A DNA stretch of 64,000 nt, from assembly GCA_024741835.1 (NCBI GenBank), contig JAENRP010000044.1, forward strand, positions 152,435 through 216,434. The letters are read 5' to 3'. The stretch comes from Diplocarpon mali (taxonomy: Eukaryota; Ascomycota; Leotiomycetes; Helotiales; Drepanopezizaceae). The position numbers were made by a program, and so were the translations under genes. Positions 13,564 to 22,870 of the stretch are shown piece after piece. Position 1 is the stretch's first letter. Every line of letters starts with the position of its first letter. Below the pieces are notes generated by a model that saw only the letters and a program-made list of their open reading frames with translations, had not been told where the DNA came from and did no database searches.

Positions 13564-13883
13564 CTATTTCTTGCCCGCAGCAGCCTCAGCTTGCTTCTTC
13601 GCATCCGCTGCCATGCAGTTAGCACGCTTTCATCCCCCAAGACACCAACAGGGGGCAAGAAGACATACCTGCGGCCTGCTTCTCCCTCATCTTGGCCGCA
13701 ACCTTCTCTTTCTCCCGCGCCATCTCAGAGCCTGACATGGTGTTGCTTTTTTTCTGCAGCAAAACCAACAGTCAGCCAAGGCTCAGGGCCCGATCCAGAT
13801 TTGATCGCAGAGAAACGTGCCTGATCCGCCATCTTCTTCTGGTTGGCCTCGCGAGCCTTGTCCCTCTGGTTTCCTCGGGCCAT
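13564..13883 (-). CDS. SERF/4F5-family small protein
   Basis: Three exons on the minus strand, 13883..13821, 13753..13669 and 13607..13564, encode 63 residues. It starts MARGNQRDKAREANQKK, the 4F5/SERF N-terminal signature. Exon 2 supplies KKSNTMSGSEMAREKEK and exon 3 ends ADAKKQAEAAAGKK. Known family members are small, highly charged, disordered modifiers of protein aggregation and RNA-associated chaperone-like proteins. The second intron is an ordinary GT-AG intron with a clear GCTAAC branch site. The first intron only keeps frame if it uses a GC donor (CAG|GCACGT, 13820) and the CTGCAG acceptor at 13754; a nearby GTTTCT donor shifts the frame and loses the family sequence. The protein is too small and too split to be seen as one open frame. 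Confidence 0.85.
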
Positions 13884-14973
13884 GTTCGAACGACTGCCTA
13901 TCCGTGTCCGCGATGTTGGAGGAGCGGGTGGGGTCGCCGACATGAAAGAAGAAAACTGGCCGTGAAGCGACTTATTTTTAGCATTTGCCACGCTCCCGGA
14001 GGTTTCTCGGCACACGTCACATGATCGAGCTACCGAAACAACCTCGACTCGAGGACAGGGAGCTGAATTCACCAACCTTTCTTTCATATCCAGTCCAGAC
14101 TTACACACCTCACTTGGAGAAGCCATGTCTTGGAAGCATCTCTCTGGGTCACTCGTTGATCAGATATTCTCCGCCAGGCTCGCACGGTACGGGGACCACC
14201 ACCTGGGCGTCGCTCGCCGGCCTACAGATGATCTTGAAACCTCAAGTTCTGCAAGCGCCTTCGTCCAATGAGGCTTATGTGAAAACAAGTCCTCTCGAAA
14301 CATGCCACTCGAGTTTCTTTGACTTGGCAGCTATGCAAGCGCCGGCTCCTCACATTATTGGCTCGAAAGGCAGAAGTCGGCTTGGATGATCGCGCTCAAC
14401 CACCTATCAGCCCCAAGCAAGCGTGCATTTCTGGATTCGAGACAGCAAACTTGAGGCTCAAAGAGTTCCAGCGGCAAGAGACTTTTCAGAACAATGTCAC
14501 TTTACCCAGTTGTCTGCTTCTGAAACCCTCGACAGATCGTGCTGGGTCGAGGAATGGGCTTCTGGCTCGATACCCATTCGCTCAAAGAGACCTGTGCTAT
14601 GTTTGGCATAAAGGCATACAGCTCCCCACCAAAGAGCGACCGAAGCCCGTCGCGCTTGTCGACGTCAAAGAGGCGGCCTTGCCCTTGTGATTCTTTCATA
14701 TACTCGGCTCGTCCCTTGTTGCTATTGTCCCTCAACCACGCACTCTCTGAGTTCACTGGAATTAACGGCAACGAGGACGATGCTTCGATAATATTGTCCT
14801 TTATTCATCCTCATACTTAATAAATTACCCTCTGCTCGATCTGCTTTCCCCCCTACAAATATTCTCCCGTTCTCCATTCTCTCCAACACAGTCATACACG
14901 TACCACTTCTGCAGGCAGTCGATTTCTACAAGCAATACAGTCTTTTACATATTCTGATTCCCATACTGTCAAC
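13884..14973. promoter_or_regulatory. divergent intergenic region, SERF / membrane protein
   Basis: About 1.1 kb between divergent start codons. Several frames overlap on both strands here, for example around 14319-14690, but they lack family features and consistent codon bias, and I do not call them. Both promoters must lie in this interval. Confidence 0.4.
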
Positions 14974-15910
14974 ATGTTCTCCGAATCCAAACTCACAGGT
15001 GCTGGGTACATCACCCTGAATGTCATCCGAGTGCTGAACATCATCTCACTCCTCTTGGTCGTCGTCGCAAGCTGGATCATGCTTGTTATGATTGTCAAGA
15101 CATCCAGCGTACATGCCAACTCCTCTTCATCCCAAGGGTCATAGCTAACAGAAGAGGCAGTTTTTCTTTTTCGATGCCGTCTCACACTTCATCACCAGCA
15201 CCATCGGCCTCTTCCTTGTCGTATCTGAAGTGACTCTCTTCCGCTTATACTTCGCAAAATTCTGGCCCTTGCTCGGTCCCGAGTCCGGCTTCGTATTCCT
15301 CGGCCTATCCATGATCGTGTTAGGCTTCAACATCTTGGGAAACCTGAACAAAGAAGCCACTAGCGTCAAGAATCTCGGTCTGCCCATGTGGAGAGTTGTA
15401 ATCTCGTCTGGTATCCTCACGGCCCTCATGGGTTTCTTCAATATTGTCGCGGTAGCACCCCCTTCTCTCTAACTCCACCGAGCAAGCTGACCGACGAAAC
15501 AGAATTACGTGTTCTGTGACTCCAACCTCGGCATCACAGGTCGCCAAGTGCGTAGTCACGGCGCCTCGATCCCAACAGACACGCGCACCAAAACTTTAAG
15601 CCTCTCCAGCGGCTCCACGCGGCGTTCCGTGTCCTCCGGCCTTCCCAGCTATCACGGGCCTACGGAGCGTCAGAAATCACACTTCTCATTTCGGCTGCCG
15701 ATCCGCGGCTCCAGGCTCGCAATCTCGAAGCCTGTGATTCAGGACGAAGAACAGTTCGCTAAGTGGGATGAGTCGAGAAGATCGCCTGTTGCACCAGATA
15801 TCCAGAGGCCTCCTACTGCACTTCATCCATACCACCAAGGAGCTCTGCATCCTCCTATGCCCCCGCCTTCGTCGAGATACAGCGAAGTGAGTAACATGAC
15901 GAGGTTCTAG
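14974..15910 (+). CDS. conserved fungal four-TM protein (probably DUF7598 type)
   Basis: Three exons, 14974..15108, 15161..15451 and 15503..15910, encode 277 residues. The first intron has a CTAAC branch site. Four hydrophobic segments are visible: IISLLLVVVASWIMLVMIV (about 23-41), FITSTIGLFLVVSE (about 53-66), VFLGLSMIVLGFNILG (about 90-105) and VVISSGILTALMGFFNIVA (about 123-141). A cytoplasmic-type Ser-, Pro- and His-rich tail of about 130 residues follows, ending HPPMPPPSSRYSEVSN. The pattern matches a fungus-wide family of four-helix membrane proteins that I believe is catalogued as DUF7598; the function is unknown. The third exon has the lowest conservation potential. The start context is good, and the hydrophobic order begins directly after it. 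Confidence 0.8.
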
Positions 15911-16468
15911 ATATGTGGATGGTGGATGGCAGATCCCGATTTTCGAGGCGTTTGGGAGTCTAGCTTCTTGTGAATACCCGATCCTTACAAAGCTCGAATG
16001 CTACATGATGGTTTACGGAGTTTGGTGTGGGCATGGCGTATATACCTATGGACCCCTGGCTAACAGCCAGGTGGCTACGAAATCGAAGTCCGTTCCGACA
16101 TAATTTCTGTGTTGGCAAAATCGAATCCTTCAACGAGACCAACTTCCAGATACAATTGATTTTTGAAACCTCCAATTGACGAGAATGCGTGAGAAAAACT
16201 GTATCTTCGTATATGAACCAGTCCCAGATGCAATCTTTCCAGCTGGAGCCCGAGCAAGATTCCACGATCAAACCCCCGCTATACCCCACCCCCACAGTAA
16301 CCAATGTCGACCTCTCTTTCACCGCACGGCTACACGACCCCCCCACCATCCTCAATATTCATGCTTCTCCTCGTCCGCCTTCTACACAGCACACGCACAA
16401 GAACCCGTCCGCGCCTCTCGATTCTCAATCCCGGCATCCCCTCGAGGAACTGCAAATCCAAATCCACA
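15911..16468. promoter_or_regulatory. intergenic / GUK1 5' region
   Basis: About 560 bases. An open frame continuous with GUK1 extends upstream to an ATG at 16213, which would add about 85 residues of Gln, Pro and His-rich sequence to the N-terminus. I treat it as 5' leader, but it remains an alternative start. Confidence 0.4.
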
Positions 16469-17430
16469 ATGGCACCAAGTACTCCCTCCCCCTCCCCCTC
16501 CCCCTCACACAGGCAGCAGCAGCAGCAGCACCTAACCCTCCCTCGCCAGCACCGAAAGACACGCGGCCGGTGGTCATCTCCGGGCCATCAGGCGTCGGGA
16601 AGGGCACGCTGTACAAGCTCCTCCTCGCGCGCCACCCCTCCGTCTTCACGACGTCCATCTCGCACACGACGCGCGCGCCGCGGCCGGGCGAGGTGCGCGA
16701 CGTCGACTACTACTACACCTCGATGGAGGACTTCGAGGCCATGATCGCCGCCGGCGGGTTCGTGGAGCACGCGAAGTTCGGCGGGAACCGGTACGGTACG
16801 AGCAAGCGCATGATTGAGGAGGTGGGGAGGACGGGGAGGGTGGTGGTGTTGGATATTGAGATGGAGGTTCGTTTTTTTTTCGTTTTTTTTTTCGCCTTCG
16901 TACTTTTGTGCTGACTTTCTTTCCCCCTTTCTTGAATCTCTGCTCAGCCTGTTTCCCCGTTCTTCTCGTATAGGCTGAATACCATATCTATCTATATCCC
17001 CTGGCCTTCGATCCTCCCTCCTCCCTCTACTTCTCCTTCTGCTCTCTCTCTCTCTCTCTCTCTCTCCCCACCACCCAGGACTAATACCCCCTCCCAGGGC
17101 GTCAAGCAGATTCAAGCCTCCTCCCTCTCCGCGCGCTACGTCTTCATCGCCCCGCCCTCTTTCGCGGCTCTCGAGTCCCGCCTGCGGAACAGGGGCACCG
17201 AGTCCGAGGAGTCCATCCAGAAGCGCCTCGCCCAGGCCCACAACGAGATCGCGTATTCGAAGACGCCGGGCGTGCATGATATTGTCATCGTGAATGACGA
17301 CTTGGAACGCGCGTATACGCAGTTGGAGGCCTTTATCTTTGGAGAGGAGGGAGAGGGAAGGACAAGCTCAAAACCCCAGGAGCAGAGTGCGAAGGATGGA
17401 GGGAAGGCGGGGGAGAGCGTGCTGGATTAG
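16469..17430 (+). CDS. GUK1: guanylate kinase
   Basis: The enzyme phosphorylates GMP to GDP with ATP. The core is unmistakable: P-loop GPSGVGKGT, the GMP-binding SISHTTRAPRPGEVRDVDY, then FVEHAKFGGNRYGTSK, and in the last exon GVKQIQASSL, RLRNRGTES and RLAQAHNEI. My model has exon 1 16469..16478 (MAP plus one base), an intron ending at one of several consecutive CAG triplets (16516, 16519, 16522, 16525 or 16528), exon 2 to 16866, a 231-nt intron, and exon 3 17098..17430. The product is about 226-230 residues, beginning MAPT, then 0-4 Ala, then PNPPSPAPKDTRPVVISG. The ATG at 16469 has a good context (CACAATGGC), and a C/T-rich tract precedes the acceptors. The alternative is an unspliced start at 16213 with a long N-terminal extension. 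A short acidic, Ser-rich tail follows the kinase fold. Confidence 0.88.
17042..17066. repeat. (CT)n microsatellite inside GUK1 intron
   Basis: About twelve CT units in the second GUK1 intron, part of an extended pyrimidine-rich stretch before the acceptor at 17097. T homopolymers lie near the donor side (about 16871-16890). Confidence 0.9.
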
Positions 17431-17858
17431 AAATGCTGTGCGAGGAGAGGGGGTGGTGAGGGAGGAAAACCTGCTGTTGAAGGTGGGTAGTTCAATTCCA
17501 CGCAGCTCCCAGGTGGCCAGCTCCTGTAATTGCACATAAATAAGTCAAGCATTGCTTTGAAGTTCATAGTTTCACGCTCTAATTTTACATCCTACCGCCA
17601 AGCACACGAGGACCGAAACCAGAATTTGCTAGCAGTACTACAGAAACGAATTCTCACATGTTTGAGAAGACTGGTATTAAGCAAGGTGAAATGTGGGAGA
17701 CGTCAGAATTACCGTAAAAATAAGTAGCAAAGTAGAGCCCTGCCGCGGGCAATTAGCGCTCTCCTTGGCCTGCTCAAGGAATTTCGACTCCCTCAGACGC
17801 TTTTCCCATGCCCGTTCGTCGTCCAACTATCATAACATCCCACTGCCCCGATGAACCC
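17431..17858. other. convergent intergenic GUK1/CDC10
   Basis: About 430 bases between the stop codons of convergent genes. It must contain both 3' ends. No gene is recognised. Confidence 0.5.
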
Positions 17859-19003
17859 TCAGTAGCCGTTCATGGTCATTCTTTGGGAATTTCTGCTCAA
17901 CTCTCGGTCGGCTGCCGGGGAGATAGGGCGACTACCGGTGTGGCCTGCTGCGCTGCTCTCTTTAAGAGCGAGAAGTTGCTTCGTACGGAACGTCTCATAG
18001 TGGATTTGGGATGTAGTTTCGATCAGGTCTTGGAGATGTGTACGGGTGAGGAAATTGCGGAGGTAGACGAATTCGCAGTGATTCTCGTCCTCAACGTTGA
18101 TCACTCCCCACCTGTTTTGGCGGCCGCGAACTTGCTTGCCTCCAACAATAATGGACTTCTCTGACCCTACTACGGCGAAAGGGATAATGTTCTGCAGCAG
18201 GTTAGTGCCGATTCTCCTATCCGCGATTAGTTACGCATACCTTTATCTGGGAATTCAAAGCACGCTCCTCATCATCGAATTCATCGGTCTCGTAAGGGTA
18301 CATCTTGAGGTTGTGGAATGCAAACTCCTCCTTTATGCGCTCCTTGAAGGCACTTCTCTCCTCAAGCGTCAGAGAATCAGACTTGGCGATGACTGGGACA
18401 ACATTGACAACATCCGAAAGCTTCTTCAAGACAACGATATCGATCGGCTTCAGGGCGTGGCCAGAAGGTTGAATAAAGAACAAGCAGCAGTGGATACGGG
18501 TATCTTGGATATATCTCTCACGCTGGGCTGTGAGTTCCTTGCGGAGGTACGCGGAGTGCTGGTCCTTGATATACTTGACAATTGGGTCCCAGCATCGGTC
18601 GTTGTTGACTTGGTCGCCATAGCCAGGTGTATCGACGATGTTCAGGCGCAGGCGGACTCCGTTCTCCTCAATGATGTGCGAGACGGTTTGAATCTCGGTG
18701 GTCGTTCGTACAGGCTCGTCGACCGTGAGTCTTCCTTTCGAATCGATCAGATGCGAGGCAAAGATTGTGTTAATGAGAGTCGATTTTCCGAGGCCAGTTT
18801 GTCCTGCGAACGACTTAGGTCGCGCCTTTGAATATGAAGTGTTCACGCCTCAATGCGCTATACATACCAACACAGATAACATTGAACTGGAAACCGCGCT
18901 TCAAGAGTTTGCGCTCGATTTGCGACGTGATACTGTCGAAACCAACGTGACTGCGTGGGTACACTGACTGCTGGGTAGCGTTCCTATCCTGGATGGTTGC
19001 CAT
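17859..19003 (-). CDS. CDC10: septin, Cdc10/AspD group
   Basis: Three exons on the minus strand, 19003..18868, 18803..18241 and 18191..17859, encode 343 residues. GTPase motifs are G1 GQTGLGKST (exon 1/2 joint), G3 DTPGYG and G4 AKSD. The septin-unique element is GRQNRWGVINVEDEN with HCEFVYLRNFL after it. Close resemblance to yeast Cdc10 (HVGFDSITSQIE near the start, RTHLQDLIETTS near the end) and the lack of a C-terminal coiled coil place it in the Cdc10/AspD group and not in the Cdc3, Cdc11 or Cdc12 groups. Septins form hetero-oligomeric filaments at septa and hyphal branch sites. The C-terminus is a short Ser- and Arg-rich tail ending MTMNGY. The start is the ATG at 19003; a TTG two codons upstream is ignored. 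It is divergent from MRPL32. Confidence 0.93.
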
Positions 19004-19314
19004 TGTCAAGAAAACACTCGTGGAGTTGAAGCTCGTTTCCGTGGACGTGGATATGGGAGAGGGAAGAGGTTGAGTTCGAAGTCGTTCAGAGGGAATTGAC
19101 CAGGAGGTTGTCTAGTCCCCTTGCGAATTAATGTGTCGCGCTGAGAATAGGGGAAGAGCCACCATAGCCACTAGTCTACTTTGAGTTTAGCAGGTGCAGG
19201 ATCCCTGGCCGCCTCCAAGAAGCTTCAGAAAGATTGTCGGTTCGCGACTTGAACGATCCAGATTTCCGAGTCGAGCCATTTTGCACATCAACACTCGAGG
19301 TCCAAGCTGCAAGC
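19004..19314. promoter_or_regulatory. divergent promoter region CDC10/MRPL32
   Basis: 311 bases separate the two start codons, so the genes must share or closely pack their promoters. No specific motif is claimed. The MRPL32 frame stays open upstream but lacks another ATG. Confidence 0.45.
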
Positions 19315-19809
19315 ATGGCTGCGGTACACAGCTCGAAATTTTCGATACTGGCCTGTTTAATACCCCGAATTTCCTCCGCCTCAGTCTTCAGTGCTTCGAA
19401 ATTCACGACGCAATCCTCCAGACAGCTCTCTCTTCCGCTGCTCCCGTCATTTGCAATTCCCTCTGCCATACACCTCAATGTCCCGGGTCTACTAGAAGGA
19501 ATATGGAATTCAGTACTGCGGGCTGTGCCAAAGAAGAAGACATCGCACATGAAGATTCGGTCGAGGATGATGGCGGGAAAGGCATTGAAGGATGTGACGG
19601 GATTGAATAAGTGCTCTGCATGTGGGCATCTCAAAAGAGCACATTTACTGTGCCCCTATTGCGTGTCTGGTATGAGGCGTCCCAGGTTCCATTATGAGGG
19701 TTGTGCTAAACAGTTTTCAGAGATTAAAGGCATGTTTAGTGAAACCACTACGCAGTCGAAAATGGACAAGAAGGTAGATGCAGGGGAGAGAGGAGCAGAG
19801 GCGAAGTGA
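19315..19809 (+). CDS. MRPL32: mitochondrial ribosomal protein bL32m
   Basis: Two exons, 19315..19669 and 19721..19809, encode 147 residues, a component of the large mitochondrial ribosomal subunit. The L32 signature is RAVPKKKTSHMKIRSRMMAG, followed by the zinc-binding CSACGHLKRAHLLCPYC (CxxC ... CxxC). About 65 residues precede it, rich in Ser, Ala and hydrophobics with few acids, consistent with the long cleavable presequence of yeast MrpL32, which is processed by the m-AAA protease. The intron (GTATGA to TTTCAG with a GCTAAA branch) lies just after the second CxxC, and splicing restores the expected EIKGMF continuation; read-through would give an unrelated basic stretch. The C-terminus is charged. 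Confidence 0.93.
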   Translation: MAAVHSSKFSILACLIPRISSASVFSASKFTTQSSRQLSLPLLPSFAIPSAIHLNVPGLLEGIWNSVLRAVPKKKTSHMKIRSRMMAGKALKDVTGLNKCSACGHLKRAHLLCPYCVSGMRRPRFHYEGCAKQFSEIKGMFSETTTQSKMDKKVDAGERGAEAK

Positions 19810-20149
19810 AGAAGGATTCTGAAATGCCAGTTAAGAGTGCAAAATAGGTGGTAGATTCAGTTATCATGGATTGCCTTAAGCAGGTGTTACGGAGATTGGG
19901 TTATGGCAAGGGGAAATGTCCCGCGAGTGACGAGCATGTACAAATACCTGATGTACAATAAATGGAAAAAAATAAATAAAAAACTACTATGTTGAAAATC
20001 TCAAATGAAAGCCAGGATGATGTGTGGTGTTCACGCTGGGACTTCATGCCTCACTGTAGATTTCAACCCCGCCAAATATTGTGCTGCTGCAAATTCTCCT
20101 CACCAACCTTCCTTCGACTTCCTGACATGCCTTTCGACAACCGGTGGCA
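19810..20149. other. intergenic MRPL32/SKI8
   Basis: 340 bases in a tandem arrangement: the MRPL32 3' flank and the SKI8 promoter and leader. No other gene is recognised. Confidence 0.5.
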
Positions 20150-21231
20150 ATGGTAACTCATATCCCGCGTACTCATACATCCATAGCTAATAGAGTTTAG
20201 TCGAAACAATACCTCACAGCCCACACAGTGGACAACGGCAAGTCAATCTACCCCTCTGCACCAGCTCCTGCTAAGTCGACCAAGCACACGTTACCGATAT
20301 CTTCTCCCTCGCTGTAACACCCAGCCAGATTCTCTCTGCATCAGGCGCATCCTCAATTAAAATCCATTCCACAACCTCCCCAGACGTGCCCCTCGTCCAA
20401 ACCCTCAACGGCGCACACAAGCTAGGATGCCACCATATCGTCACATCCCGCAACGGCCAGGTCGCAGCGAGCGCGGGCTTCGGCGGCGAGGCCAAGATCT
20501 GGAGTGTCTCTGAAACCGGGGAATGGGTAGAGCAAGGCAAGATCGTCGACGGCAACAAGGCTGGCGAGATCTGGGCCGTGGCACTGAGCGAGGATGGGGG
20601 CTTCCTGGCAAGCACGACGTACGATGGTCGGATCAATGTGTGGGATTTGACTGCGGGCAGGAAGAAAATCAGGGAGTATGAGACGAAGGGCAGTTTTGGG
20701 ATGTGTATCGACATGAGCCGAGACGGAAGGTATACTGCGAGTGGGCATGAAAATGGGGGGGTGTATGTGTTTAACAATGAAACGGGGAGGATGCTATACT
20801 CGCTGCCTGGTATATCCATCTCACCTTCTCCATACCTATTTATACTGATAGGCGACTCAGGTTTGGTCAAACCCGTCCGCACCGTCTCCTTCTCCCCAGC
20901 GGCCAGCCGCCTCGCCGCAGCTGGAGATGCTCGAGTCATCGCACTATTCGACGTCCAGCACGGCGAGCAAGTCGCAAATCTTTCTGGTCACCAGGCGTGG
21001 GTTTTCTCGGTGGACTGGAGTGATACCGGCGAGTATCTTCTCAGCGGGTCTTTTGGTGGAAAGGTCAAGGTGTGGTCTGTTGATCAGAAGACTTGTGTGG
21101 CGACGCATAGTGAGACGGACAAGTCGCTGTGGAGTGTGAAGTGGTTACCGAAGACGGGGAGGAGTGAGGCTTTTGCTACGGCTGGAGCAAATAGGAGTAT
21201 CTCTCTGTACAGGGAGGCTACGGGTGGATAG
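20150..21231 (+). CDS. SKI8: Ski complex WD40 subunit Ski8
   Basis: Four coding exons, 20150..20152, 20201..20237, 20285..20809 and 20861..21231, encode 311 residues. The first coding exon is only the ATG, immediately followed by a GTAACT donor; splicing attaches it to SKQYLTAHTVDN. The second intron has a consensus GC donor (G|GCAAGTC) and only this choice gives NAHVTDIFSLAV, the conserved Ski8 start. WD-repeat signatures follow, such as IWAVALSEDGGFLAS, KTVSFSP-like TVSFSPAASRLAAAG, VFSVDWSDTGEYLLSGS and KVKVWSVD. Ski8 scaffolds the Ski2-Ski3 complex that feeds mRNA to the cytoplasmic exosome, and in some fungi it also has a meiotic role (Rec103). Length fits the family. The upstream bases GGCA before ATG are an acceptable start context. 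Confidence 0.9.
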
Positions 21232-21868
21232 GAGGGTGGGTTGGGACAGGCGGAAGCCTCGATTTTATGTTCACATCTTCAAATGCGCTAGCCTGGGGGT
21301 GGAATCAAGCAGAGGAGATGAATGGCATGCAGTAGCACTAGTAAACAGTAGCAACATAGCTCAAGAAAGCCAGAGCGCGAAGCTCTCTGTTGGGGGCAAA
21401 ACATGGAGGACAAGCAGCAGAATCCAGATTGAAACCCAGCACCCGGGCGCGAGGCTCGGCCTTGTACCTTTTGCTCCTTGGGAAAAACACGATTTACAAG
21501 TTTCTCTGGATTCTCATTTCAGCAACTGGCAGCTGTGTGTCAGTTCAAGCACGAAGTACGAGCAGGGGTTCTGGTAGCTGACTAACCCCATTTAGAAGCA
21601 GTAACACTAGCAAGATACTGGTGTCATTCTCCGTGAAGCCAGCAGCTCCGCCCTCTTCTCAAGAAGCTCAAGCCATGTGTAGGTCGCTTGGAGACATCGC
21701 GTTGATGGATCCTGAAGTTATTCAGTCTCCCACTCGGCCAGGTCTTACTGATTAGAATCAGTCATCTCCACATGGATCCACGGGCGCCATTTTCCTGTTC
21801 GGCTTGGAGTGGGTGACCTGTTCGATAGCCCCAGTAAATTCGCTGTAAGATAGAAAATTATACTAAGC
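21232..21868. other. convergent intergenic SKI8/CCE1
   Basis: About 640 bases between convergent stop codons. Open frames here continue SKI8 out of frame and have no family features. No gene is called. Confidence 0.5.
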
Positions 21869-22870
21869 TCACGGGTCTAGCAGAGCCTCGACACCATACT
21901 TCAACACAACCCTCTTATTCTCCTCCCACTGCACCCACGCCATACCCTGCAATAGACAATCAGCCAGATCATCCAACTTCCCCATCTTCTCGCCCTCCTC
22001 CTCGACGCGTCTCGGACCCTTTCTCCCCCCCGGCAAGCGATCCCATTTCTCTCTATACGCCCTCGCTATCTCCTCGACCCCGTCATTCCCCAAGCGCATC
22101 ACATCTCCGCTCTCCAGCCATCCTCTCACCAGATCAATCTTGAGGCCTTTGTTTCTGATCTTGGCACTCTGGCTCTTCCTCACTTTCTTCTTGCCCTGCC
22201 CCGCTTCACATGGGCTAGAGTCTTCTTCCTCGATCCAAAAGGGCCCCACCTTGCCCGGCGCAACAGCGCGCACTTCTCCGGCCCAAACGCCCTCTTCTTT
22301 CAATGCACACAACGCGCCGTATAAGATGCTCTCGAACATGTTGACACGGATCGTCCACTCGAGGATGTGCTTGCTTCCCATGCTGCGGAAGCGCTGGCGC
22401 TCGATCAGGATGTGCGTTGGCTGGGAAGGGAGAAGACGGTGTCGAAGGAGGGTGTAGGCTGCGCGCGAGAGCGTCGAGGGGTCGAATGCTTCTCTGGCCG
22501 GAGCAATTGTGGTGTCGGAGGTGGTCGGGGCGGTGGAGACGGCGAGGCGATGCCAGGCGTGAATTGATGGTAGGTCTTTTGGATTCGCTTTGCTAGTCCT
22601 CGTCCCGGGTAATACAATGCGCTTGGCAGGGGCGTCGAGGATACAATACGCCAAGTTGCGAATGCCCATATCGATGCTCAGGATCCTCGTCCCCTTGCTC
22701 TTCTGATTCAAGTCTTTAGCATCTTGTGCGGGTGCAGATTGCACGAGGGAAATCTCATCGAGAAGTCGCCTGGAGAGGATTGGTTTCGTGCCAGAGCTTG
22801 AGATGCCGCATTTGAAAGCTAGTTGCTTCAGTTGGGTGAGTTTGAGTGTGCTGGGGAGCGAGAATGCCAT
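21869..22870 (-). CDS. CCE1: mitochondrial Holliday-junction resolvase (Cce1/Ydc2 family)
   Basis: A single-exon gene of 333 residues. Residues about 10-42 (LTQLKQLAFKCGISSSGTK) resemble the SAP-like DNA-binding helices at the N-terminus of Ydc2. The RNase H-like nuclease core follows: ILSIDMGIRNLAYC with the first catalytic Asp (about 67), HILIERQRFRS with the conserved Glu and basic QR, and KLDDLADCLLQG with the C-terminal acidic pair (about 300). A basic stretch (GKKKVRKSQSAKIRNKG) sits between the last two motifs. The family cleaves four-way junctions in mitochondrial DNA and thereby aids segregation of mtDNA. There is no obvious long presequence, but the first 15 residues lack acids. It is convergent with SKI8. 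Confidence 0.92.
   Translation of the reverse strand: MAFSLPSTLKLTQLKQLAFKCGISSSGTKPILSRRLLDEISLVQSAPAQDAKDLNQKSKGTRILSIDMGIRNLAYCILDAPAKRIVLPGTRTSKANPKDLPSIHAWHRLAVSTAPTTSDTTIAPAREAFDPSTLSRAAYTLLRHRLLPSQPTHILIERQRFRSMGSKHILEWTIRVNMFESILYGALCALKEEGVWAGEVRAVAPGKVGPFWIEEEDSSPCEAGQGKKKVRKSQSAKIRNKGLKIDLVRGWLESGDVMRLGNDGVEEIARAYREKWDRLPGGRKGPRRVEEEGEKMGKLDDLADCLLQGMAWVQWEENKRVVLKYGVEALLDP

Noticed and set aside
17480..17510. T-arm-like GGTAGTTCAATTCC tRNA fragment
   Set aside because: No matching acceptor, D or anticodon arms could be placed around it.
18097..18831. 244-codon plus-strand frame
   Set aside because: Antisense shadow of the septin gene.
17859..19003. Assignment of the septin to the Cdc12/AspC group
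   Set aside because: The N-terminal HVGFDSITSQIE and C-terminal RTHLQDLIETTS regions and lack of a coiled coil fit Cdc10 better.
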